Of a DNA stretch of 41,995 nt, positions 24,601 through 31,350 are shown one piece after another. Source of the stretch: an uncultured Oscillospiraceae bacterium (GTDB lineage: Bacteria; Bacillota; Clostridia; Oscillospirales; Oscillospiraceae); contig CAAEDD010000033.1 of the NCBI GenBank assembly GCA_900754515.1, forward strand, positions 1 to 41,995, given 5' to 3'. A program made the position numbers and the translations under genes. The notes under the pieces are model-generated. The model ran no database searches and had not been told where the DNA came from. It saw nothing but the letters and a program-made list of their open reading frames with translations. Position 1 is the stretch's first letter. Every line of letters starts with the position of its first letter.

Positions 24601-25107
24601 ATGAACATTCCTGCTGACAAACAGATGATAAAGCTCTGCCGGGAAGTGCTTGCCGAAGCCGGCAAACCCTATACTCCCGAGCAGCTGGCGGAGATACCTG
24701 CAATTCTGGCAGCAAAGAACAAATACTGGTGGTGCATAGATATGCAGCTGTGGGATGTGATGCCGGAGGTCTTCACCGAGCCCTTCAAAGCCTATTCCAA
24801 CGGTCGTCTTGTACCCAACAAGTCTCTCATGGACCAGGTTAAGCGGGCCTCTGTTGTCTGTAACGACACAATGGTGCCTACCCATATGGGCCACAACCCC
24901 ATTGTGTGCTTTACCGGAGAGAACAGCTGCCGTCTGCTTACCCGCCTGAATGACTACCATACCTACAAGGATGACGACTCTACCTATGAGGGCTGGGGTA
25001 TGTACATAGACGATCTGGTAAAATGCCCCGACGGAATCTGGCGCATAAAGACGCTTCGCCTCACTTACCGTAAGATCCTGGGGGCGCTGAGAACAAAAGG
25101 AGTATAA
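24601..25107 (+). CDS. BaiE-like dehydratase (SnoaL/NTF2-like fold)
   Basis: A 168-aa protein resembling bile acid 7alpha-dehydratase BaiE (166 aa). The residues reported as catalytic in BaiE (Tyr30, Asp35, His83) have equivalents in the same context: Y42 and D47 in KNKYWWCID, and H95 in PTHMGHNP; the AYSNGRLV segment (Y65) also matches. BaiE removes water from a 3-oxo-delta4 7alpha-hydroxy bile acyl-CoA. The present protein has a different N-terminus and C-terminus, so the substrate may differ. It lies 15 nt after the CoA-transferase gene. The comparison is from memory of the family, not from a search. Confidence 0.8.
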   Translation: MNIPADKQMIKLCREVLAEAGKPYTPEQLAEIPAILAAKNKYWWCIDMQLWDVMPEVFTEPFKAYSNGRLVPNKSLMDQVKRASVVCNDTMVPTHMGHNPIVCFTGENSCRLLTRLNDYHTYKDDDSTYEGWGMYIDDLVKCPDGIWRIKTLRLTYRKILGALRTKGV

Positions 25108-25114
25108 GCGGCAA

Positions 25115-27067
25115 ATGGAATACAAAAGCAGTCTTAGAATCATGCAGCCCGGCAGGCTTGGGCGCCTGGAACTGAAAAACAGAATAATCATGGCACCCAT
25201 GGGTACCATTGTAGGCAACCTCTCTCCCCGGGCAGTGGAGTATTTCGTGGAACGTGCCCGGGGCGGAGCGGCCATGATAATGTGCAATATTGCCGCTTCC
25301 GACAGCCTGGAGGATACCAGTCATTCTATTTTCCTCAATGAAGAGAGCGTTCCGTATTTCGAAGAGATATGCCGTCGTTCCCATGAGTTGGGAAGTCTGG
25401 TTTGTGCCCAGCTCCACCCGGGCAACGGCCGCATAGGAGCCCCGTCAACCAAATATAAGGCTCCCATCAGTGCCTCAGCCGTGCCATGGATGCCGATGCC
25501 CAAGATAAAGTGCCGGGCCTTGTCCATAGAGGACATACATCAGCTTCAGGCGGATTTCCGCCGCAGCGCCCGCTATGCCATTGATGCCGGAGCCGATGCC
25601 ATAGAAATCCATGCCTACGGCGGCTACCTTACCGACCAGTTCCTCACCAAACGCTGGAATATCCGTACCGATGAATACGGCGGAGACCTGGACGGACGGC
25701 TTCGCTTCCTCAGGGAGCTTATAGAGATAGTCCAGGAAGAGGGCGGCATGGATTATCCTCTCATAGTAAAATACTGTCCCGACCATTGCCTGCCTGTGGA
25801 ACAGGGATACAGAGGGATAGAGGAAGGCATAGAGCTGACAAAGAAGCTCTGCGCTCTTGGTATCACCGCGTTGCATGTGGATGCCGGCTGCCATGATATA
25901 TGGTACGATGCAATGCCTCCCGGGTATATGCAGGAGCTGGCCCCTCAGGCCAGGGCCGCCAAGGCGGTGCAGGAAGTGGCCACAGTGCCCATACTTACCC
26001 ACGGAAGGCTCTCCAACGTGGAGAAAGCGGAAGCTGTGCTGAGGGACAAGGTCTGCGACTTTACTGTGATAGGCCGCGGTCTGCTGGCAGATCCCTACCT
26101 GCCGGAGAAGCTGAAAGAGGGCCGGGCAGAGGATATACGTCCCTGCATAGGCTGCAACGAGGGCTGCATAGCCCGCTCCTATGCCCTGAAGAATTCCACC
26201 TGCGCCGTAAACCCCAAGTGCGGCCGTGAGATAGAGGGACCCTTTAAAAAGGCAGAAAAGCCTCTGCGGGTTCTGGTAGTGGGTGCAGGCCCCGGCGGCT
26301 GCTCCGCCGCTCTCTATGCCAAAGAAGCAGGGCATGAAGTGGAGATTTGGGAGAAGAGCAATACCATCGGCGGCAACGCTTTTGCGGCGGCTATGCCCTA
26401 TTTCAAGGCGGACATGCATGAGCTTTTCACTTACTATAAGCTCCAGCTTAGCAAGGCAGGGGTGACGGTGCGCTTCGGCCTGGAGGCAAACCATGACAAC
26501 ATTGCTGCCTGGAAGCCTGACAGAATAATCTGGGCCGCCGGCGGCACGCCTATCCTGCCAAAGTCAATCCCGGGCCTGGACGGCTATAATGTGTACACTG
26601 CCACCGATGCCCTGAGAAATCTGGTAGATGTGGGACAGCGCATAGTCATTGTGGGCGGCGGCATGGTTGGCATTGAGGCAGCGCTCCACTTTGACAAGAT
26701 GGGCAAGGATGTGACTGTCATCGAAATGGCGGACAAGATGCTGCCACAGCCCATGTTCAAGATGAACGAGGCCCTGCTTAGAAAGATGATGAAGGATTCA
26801 GGCATCACCTTCCGGGCCAAGACCAAGCTGGTCTCCATAGACAGCAGCCGTCTGCATACGGCCGTGAATGTGGAGAGTGCAGGCAAGGCCGACAGTATTG
26901 AGTGTGACACCGTACTGATGGCCATGGGCTTCTGGCCTACAGCCTCTGTGGCGGAGCAACTCAAGGATATATGCCCGGTAATTGCCATAGGCGATGCCGT
27001 GGAGACAAGAAAAATACTCTATACCGTAGAAGAAGCCTATAAGGCAGTCAGAAGCTTGACTGACTGA
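25115..27067 (+). CDS. BaiCD/BaiH-like NADH:flavin oxidoreductase (ene-reductase)
   Basis: A 650-aa enzyme of the 2,4-dienoyl-CoA reductase/old yellow enzyme family. The FMN-binding TIM barrel (1-370) contains LELKNRIIMAPMG, QLHPGNGR, and VIGRGLLADP. The [4Fe-4S] ligands are C344, C347, C351 and C363. The FAD/NAD(P) domains have GAGPGG (390-395) and IVIVGGGMVGIEAA (about 514-527). The length agrees with BaiCD (about 640) and BaiH (about 660), which act on delta4 or delta6 bonds of bile acyl intermediates. Oddity: the active-site pair usually read as HxxH/N is H166-A-Y-G169, so the second substrate-binding residue is missing. Shine-Dalgarno AAAAGGAG is 12 nt upstream. Substrate unknown. Confidence 0.9.
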   Translation: MEYKSSLRIMQPGRLGRLELKNRIIMAPMGTIVGNLSPRAVEYFVERARGGAAMIMCNIAASDSLEDTSHSIFLNEESVPYFEEICRRSHELGSLVCAQLHPGNGRIGAPSTKYKAPISASAVPWMPMPKIKCRALSIEDIHQLQADFRRSARYAIDAGADAIEIHAYGGYLTDQFLTKRWNIRTDEYGGDLDGRLRFLRELIEIVQEEGGMDYPLIVKYCPDHCLPVEQGYRGIEEGIELTKKLCALGITALHVDAGCHDIWYDAMPPGYMQELAPQARAAKAVQEVATVPILTHGRLSNVEKAEAVLRDKVCDFTVIGRGLLADPYLPEKLKEGRAEDIRPCIGCNEGCIARSYALKNSTCAVNPKCGREIEGPFKKAEKPLRVLVVGAGPGGCSAALYAKEAGHEVEIWEKSNTIGGNAFAAAMPYFKADMHELFTYYKLQLSKAGVTVRFGLEANHDNIAAWKPDRIIWAAGGTPILPKSIPGLDGYNVYTATDALRNLVDVGQRIVIVGGGMVGIEAALHFDKMGKDVTVIEMADKMLPQPMFKMNEALLRKMMKDSGITFRAKTKLVSIDSSRLHTAVNVESAGKADSIECDTVLMAMGFWPTASVAEQLKDICPVIAIGDAVETRKILYTVEEAYKAVRSLTD

Positions 27068-27101
27068 GACACAGCCGTGTAATGGATTTGGAGGTAAATT
27101 T

Positions 27102-27860
27102 ATGGACAGACTGAAAGACAAAGTAGCCATCATCACCGGTGCCGACGGCGGAATATGCCATAAGGCCTCTGAGCTCTTCTGCCAGGAGGGCGCCAAGGTG
27201 GTCATGGTGGACAAGGATCCTGCCGTTGTGGACAAGTGTGCTGAGATCGTAGCCAACGGCGGCGATGCCATTGCAATAGTGGCCGACGTGAGCAAGCGGG
27301 AGACCTGGAAAATGCTGCTGAAGGAGACTCTGGCCAAGTATGGCCGGGTGGACGTGTGCGTAAACGGCGCCGCCGAGTTCTCCGGATATAAGGACTTCTT
27401 TAACGGCCAGACCGACGAGGAGTGGAACCGGGTGCTGGATACCAACCTCAACAGCCTGCGTTTCTCTCTGGAAGTTATCTACAAGTATATGCAGAAGAAC
27501 AAGATCAAGGGCAACTTCATAAACTTTGCTTCTGCCACTGCCCTGTCCTTCATGGGCTCCGGCTGCCAGGCCTATCCCATCTCCAAGGCCGGTGTGAAAC
27601 TGGTAACTCAGGACATGGTGTCTATCGGAAGCAAGTTCGGTATCCGCTTTAACTGCCTGGCCCCCAATCTGGTTTGGGTGCCAAAGCAGGACCATGTGTA
27701 TAAAAAGCTGGGCGACCACTTCAAGACCATCGCTCCCATGGGCTATTACGGTATGCCCGAGGACGCTGCCTGGCTCATGGTCTATCTGGCCAGCGACGAG
27801 GCAAAGTACATAAACGGCTGCTGCATCCCCGTGGACGGCGGCTGGCACACCTGCAACTAA
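27102..27860 (+). CDS. BaiA-like short-chain dehydrogenase/reductase
   Basis: A 252-aa SDR, similar in size to the 3alpha-hydroxysteroid dehydrogenase BaiA. The catalytic set is recognisable: N115, S144 (or S149), Y158 and K162 (QAYPISKAG). D37 after beta2 (VVMVDKD) suggests a preference for NAD(H). Two motifs are atypical: the glycine motif reads TGADGGIC, with Cys in place of the third Gly, and the NNAG motif reads NGAA. The C-terminus PVDGGWHTCN is typical. GGAGG precedes the ATG. It is the last gene of the bai-like operon and ends before a strong terminator; expected to oxidise or reduce a hydroxyl or keto group on the common substrate. Confidence 0.9.
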   Translation: MDRLKDKVAIITGADGGICHKASELFCQEGAKVVMVDKDPAVVDKCAEIVANGGDAIAIVADVSKRETWKMLLKETLAKYGRVDVCVNGAAEFSGYKDFFNGQTDEEWNRVLDTNLNSLRFSLEVIYKYMQKNKIKGNFINFASATALSFMGSGCQAYPISKAGVKLVTQDMVSIGSKFGIRFNCLAPNLVWVPKQDHVYKKLGDHFKTIAPMGYYGMPEDAAWLMVYLASDEAKYINGCCIPVDGGWHTCN

Positions 27861-27896
27861 TATCCTGGAGAACCGAATCCTCTCTTTTGCGATTCA

Positions 27897-27920
27897 CCCC
27901 GGGCTCATATGAGCCCGGGG
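27897..27920 (+). terminator. Terminator of the bai-like operon
   Basis: A perfect 24-nt palindrome, 10-bp GC-rich arms around ATAT, followed by CATTTTATATAT. Confidence 0.85.
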
Positions 27921-28032
27921 CATTTTATATATATGGGAGAAAAAAGGTGATATAATTATTTCCCGGCCGAAGCTGTAATCCGGGAGACTGAAATCGCAAC
28001 TATACAGATGAGAGCGCTCACAGGAGGTTAAC

Positions 28033-28590
28033 ATGGACGACAGGAAAATTATAGACCTGTATTGGCTGCGGGATCAGGAGGCCATAGCTCAGACGGATAT
28101 CAAATACGGCAGGCTGTGCCGGAGCATAAGTCTGAACATCGTCTCCGACTTCAGGGACAGCGAGGAGTGTGTGGCGGATACGTATATGGCTGCCTGGAAC
28201 AGCATGCCGCCCCAGCGGCCCTTGCAGCTGAGAGCCTGGCTGGCCGCTGTGGTGAGAAAGTTGAGCCTCATGCGGCTGAGAAGCAACTATGCAAAGAAGA
28301 AGGGCGGGGGCGCAATAGACCTGGTTTTCGAGGAACTTGGGGACACTTTTGCCTCAGATTTTTCAGTGGAGAGAGAATATGAGGGGAAGGAGCTGGCGGA
28401 GTCCATAGCCGGTTTTTTACCAAAGCTCTCTAAGGACGACAGGAGGATATTCCTGTGTCGCTACTGGCTCTTTGCTCCGGTGGAGGAGATAGCCCGGCGC
28501 TTGGGCTGCTCAAAGAGCAGGGTAGCCACATCTCTTTTCCGCAGCCGTCAAAAACTGCGTAACTATCTTATGGAGGAGGGGCTTATATGA
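28033..28590 (+). CDS. ECF-type RNA polymerase sigma factor
   Basis: A 185-aa sigma-70-family protein with only regions 2 and 4. Region 2 (about 20-90) includes DSEECVADTYMAAWNSMPP and RAWLAAVVRKLSLMRLR; region 4 (about 120-180) includes LSKDDRRIFLCRYWLFAPVEEIARRLGCSKSRV, a helix-turn-helix. GGAGG (28022-28026) precedes the ATG. It overlaps the following membrane protein gene by 4 nt (ATGA), the usual arrangement of an ECF sigma with its membrane-bound antagonist or target. Promoter specificity unknown. Confidence 0.92.
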   Translation: MDDRKIIDLYWLRDQEAIAQTDIKYGRLCRSISLNIVSDFRDSEECVADTYMAAWNSMPPQRPLQLRAWLAAVVRKLSLMRLRSNYAKKKGGGAIDLVFEELGDTFASDFSVEREYEGKELAESIAGFLPKLSKDDRRIFLCRYWLFAPVEEIARRLGCSKSRVATSLFRSRQKLRNYLMEEGLI

Positions 28591-30194
28591 GCAGCTTTGA
28601 TTTTCTCATGGCTTTGAATGAGCTGGAGTTTGGAGAGGTGTCCGGGGCCATTGAGCTGATGTACCCTGAAAGCGTAAAAAGCCGGGCTCAGCTGAGAAGA
28701 AGAAAGCTGGGCAGGACGCTGCTGATAGCTGCGGTGATCGTCTCGATTTTTGCGGCTTTGTGCGTGGGGGCCTATGCTTTGAACATCTTCGGCATCAGGG
28801 AACTGCTGCTGCCGGGGGGCTATGTTGAGCGGTATCAGGACGGAGCGGTGCTTGTGGATACCCAAGCCCTGTCCATCCAGGGGATAGAGAGCAGCCGCGA
28901 ATTTATGGCCTATAAGGAGTTCAAGAGCTTCTATGATGACTACATTGCCAAGGAATATTACGGCGACCAGGTGCCCCAGGAGCAGGATGAGGAGATGGAA
29001 AAATACGGTCAGGCCTATTTCTGCTATACCCGAACCCTGATGGACAAGCTGTTGGAAATAGCGGACAAATACGGCCTGAAGCTGAGGGAGAGTCGCTATG
29101 ACAATGATGGCTTGGACAGACTCAGCGCCTATACAGGACTTGAAAATATCCTGGAGCTGGAAGGCTATGAGGGAGAGCGGGCCTCATTTATTGCCTACAA
29201 CGACGGCAGCTTCCGCCTGCAAAACTACATAAGTTTAGGCCAGAACCGGGGAATCATAGATACGGATCTATGGCGAAACGTAAAGGGCTATTTTACCCAG
29301 GGCAATCTGGAATTTGACCCGGAAAAGCAGCTTCAGGAGCGGATATACACCACGGCCCAGGGCCTGGACATCCTTATAGTGGATGACGGAGAAGGTTCCG
29401 CCGCCCTGTTTTACGACGGGTCCGCCGCTTTCGTGGCCATGGGACTATACTCTTTTGATGAGCCGCTGACAGAAGAAAAGCTGGAGGAAATCGCCGATGG
29501 GATAAACTTCCTGGGGCTGGGAGCTGAATCCCGGGTGGATGAGGAAGCTAAACAGCCCCGCCCTACGCCTCCGCCTCCAACCGGCGGGGAAATGCAGGAG
29601 CGGAGAAACAACATGGCAGCCGGGACTGTGGACCTGGGGGAGAGCTTCTGGGGCAACCAATGCAGCCCTGCAAATTCAAAGCTGGAAATAAGCGTGGAGG
29701 AGCTGAGCCTGTCGGACAACATCTATGACGCCGGATGGGAACCGGAGCAGTTTCTGGAATACAGCGTGGTAAGCAAGAAAGAGAACGGAACACTGAATGC
29801 CATATCCTATCCGGATTATTTTGACCGGGACAGCGGGGAACTCATAGACGGAGTCCGGCTGCTGACGGTGAAGATAAGAGTGACCAACCGCCATGGCGGG
29901 GATGCCGACCCCGGCGTGGGCACCAATCTGTTTGCAAACTGCCAGCTCCACCTTATAAACGCAGGGAAGACAATAAAGGACGAGGACAATTCCTACACGG
30001 ATAACATAGCCTATTCCGGCCCCTGGGGCGGCGGGCAGTACAGTCTGGTGGAGATTTTACCGGGGGAGACTCTGAGCTATTGCCTGGGCTACGCCATAGA
30101 TGATGCCTTCCCCCTGGAGGAGGCCTGGCTGGCCACCGTGCCACAGGGCATACCGGGGGCTTATATCCCTGCCAGTCTGGCGGAAGTAAGATGA
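28587..30194 (+). CDS. Single-pass membrane protein, probable anti-sigma partner
   Basis: A 535-aa protein with a cytoplasmic N-terminus of about 35 residues, one transmembrane helix (about 38-60, TLLIAAVIVSIFAALCVGAYAL) and a large extracytoplasmic region. A Pro-rich linker (PRPTPPPPTGG, about 325-335) divides the outer part into two domains; the second (about 345-530) is beta-rich and ends in an Ig-like-looking segment. The overlap with the sigma gene and the membrane topology suggest an anti-sigma/sensor role, but no anti-sigma zinc motif (HxxxCxxC) is visible, so this is inference. Terminator follows. Confidence 0.82.
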   Translation: MSSFDFLMALNELEFGEVSGAIELMYPESVKSRAQLRRRKLGRTLLIAAVIVSIFAALCVGAYALNIFGIRELLLPGGYVERYQDGAVLVDTQALSIQGIESSREFMAYKEFKSFYDDYIAKEYYGDQVPQEQDEEMEKYGQAYFCYTRTLMDKLLEIADKYGLKLRESRYDNDGLDRLSAYTGLENILELEGYEGERASFIAYNDGSFRLQNYISLGQNRGIIDTDLWRNVKGYFTQGNLEFDPEKQLQERIYTTAQGLDILIVDDGEGSAALFYDGSAAFVAMGLYSFDEPLTEEKLEEIADGINFLGLGAESRVDEEAKQPRPTPPPPTGGEMQERRNNMAAGTVDLGESFWGNQCSPANSKLEISVEELSLSDNIYDAGWEPEQFLEYSVVSKKENGTLNAISYPDYFDRDSGELIDGVRLLTVKIRVTNRHGGDADPGVGTNLFANCQLHLINAGKTIKDEDNSYTDNIAYSGPWGGGQYSLVEILPGETLSYCLGYAIDDAFPLEEAWLATVPQGIPGAYIPASLAEVR

Positions 30195-30211
30195 AAGCTT
30201 TGCATAAAAAC

Positions 30212-30238
30212 ATCCCCGGACTCTCAAAGTCCGGGGAT
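30212..30238. terminator. Bidirectional terminator
   Basis: A perfect 11-bp stem (30212-30222 with 30228-30238), 5-nt loop CTCAA, A-rich on the left and AT-rich on the right. It separates convergent transcription units. Confidence 0.85.
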
Positions 30239-30256
30239 AAATATTTGTTTCATCTC

Positions 30257-30943
30257 TCATTTCTTGCCATCCAGATCCAGTTTGATGGTCTCAAACTCCA
30301 GGTTCAGCAGATCAAAATAGTAGAGGGTGCCGGTTTCCACCGGGCGGCCAATGAGCATCTTTACGGCCAAGGCGGCCTGCACAGAGGCACATAGGGAGGG
30401 AGCGAAGCTGAGAACACTCCTGTCCCGGAAACTCACATTCTCCGGATATAGCACGTCTATCAGCCCGTCGCCGGGCATGGAAATGCCAACCTGGGCAACC
30501 CATCCGGATATAGCCCCGTGAATATAGGGAACCCCTACTTCGGTACAGGCGGCGGCCAGAACGCGCCGGGAAGCGATATTGTCCAGACCGTCCAGCACCA
30601 GGTCGCAGCCGGAGACAATTTCATTGGCGTTGCTGCTGTCCAGAAAGGCGGCCACAGGCTCCACTTCTATTCTGGGGTTTATCCGCTGGACTCTGGCCTC
30701 GGCGGCTTTGGCCTTTGGACGGCCCATGAGAGGCTGCTCGGATAAGAGCTGGCGGTTGAAGTTGCTCTCCTCAAAAACATCGCCGTCCACGGTGCGAATA
30801 TAGCCCACGCCGATGCGGGCCAGCAGCTCTATGAGATACCCTCCGATACCTCCGCAGCCTATGACGGCCACTCTCTTGCTGCGCAATAGACGGCACTCCT
30901 GATCTGAGAGGGCAGGAATATTTCTCTCATAGCGTCTTTCCAT
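30257..30943 (-). CDS. ThiF/MoeB/HesA-family adenylyltransferase
   Basis: A 228-aa E1-like enzyme that adenylates the C-terminal Gly of a sulfur-carrier protein. The ATP motif is VAVIGCGGIGGYLIELLARIG (25-45); the adenylation site includes D54 and NFNRQL (60-65), and D-G-L-D-N follows at about 123. The two CxxC zinc pairs found in many MoeB/ThiF proteins are absent. The ATG at 30943 has GGAGG 8 nt upstream; a GTG at 30952 is less likely. It starts 1 nt after the MoaD-like gene stop, so MoaD-like protein is its probable substrate. Role: sulfur activation for molybdopterin, given the AOR and moa genes nearby. Confidence 0.9.
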   Translation of the reverse strand: MERRYERNIPALSDQECRLLRSKRVAVIGCGGIGGYLIELLARIGVGYIRTVDGDVFEESNFNRQLLSEQPLMGRPKAKAAEARVQRINPRIEVEPVAAFLDSSNANEIVSGCDLVLDGLDNIASRRVLAAACTEVGVPYIHGAISGWVAQVGISMPGDGLIDVLYPENVSFRDRSVLSFAPSLCASVQAALAVKMLIGRPVETGTLYYFDLLNLEFETIKLDLDGKK

Positions 30944-30944
30944 T

Positions 30945-31166
30945 TCAGCCACCTCCTACAGGTGGGAAGAGGGCGACAACGTCCCCATCCTCCAGCTTGG
31001 CTTCCGGGGTCTTGTGAAAGCCGTTGACCAAAAGGATGGACACCTCTCCCGGAAGAATATCCAGGTGGTCAAGAATGTCTTTTGCGGTGGGAAACTCCTT
31101 ACTGTCCAGCATTATGGATTTTTCCCGCCCTTGGCGCAGCGTGGCAAACAGACGAACTTCTATCAT
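30945..31166 (-). CDS. MoaD/ThiS-like sulfur-carrier protein
   Basis: A 73-aa ubiquitin-like beta-grasp protein ending PPVGGG, the C-terminal Gly-Gly that is adenylated and thiocarboxylated. It begins MIEVRLFATLRQGREKS, typical of MoaD (small subunit of molybdopterin synthase). LLVNG and EDGDVVALFPPVGGG are the conserved turns. The ATG at 31166 is preceded by AAAGGAG; the open frame extends a few codons further. The neighbouring ThiF-like gene and AOR gene favour molybdopterin over thiamine. MoaE, the large subunit, is not in the window. Confidence 0.9.
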   Translation of the reverse strand: MIEVRLFATLRQGREKSIMLDSKEFPTAKDILDHLDILPGEVSILLVNGFHKTPEAKLEDGDVVALFPPVGGG

Positions 31167-31307
31167 GACTTCTCTCCTTTCGTACATATTATCCTACTGT
31201 GGAAAATGAAGCGCAGGCATATATTCCGTAAAGGCAGACGGCCTTTGGCAATACAGGAAAGAGGTTGTGAAGGGGGAAGCCCAGCCGGGGCCAAGCAGAT
31301 AAAAAGG

Positions 31308-31339
31308 GAGGGCGGGGCTCTGCTTCAGTCCCCGCCCTC
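31308..31339. terminator. Terminator after the AOR gene
   Basis: GAGGGCGGGG (31308-31317) pairs with CCCCGCCCTC (31330-31339). T-runs lie on both sides (TTTTATTATA on plus, CCTTTTTATC on minus). It lies between AOR and the moaD-like gene, so the latter is expressed by read-through or from its own promoter in 31167-31300. Confidence 0.85.
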
Positions 31340-31350
31340 TTTTATTATAC

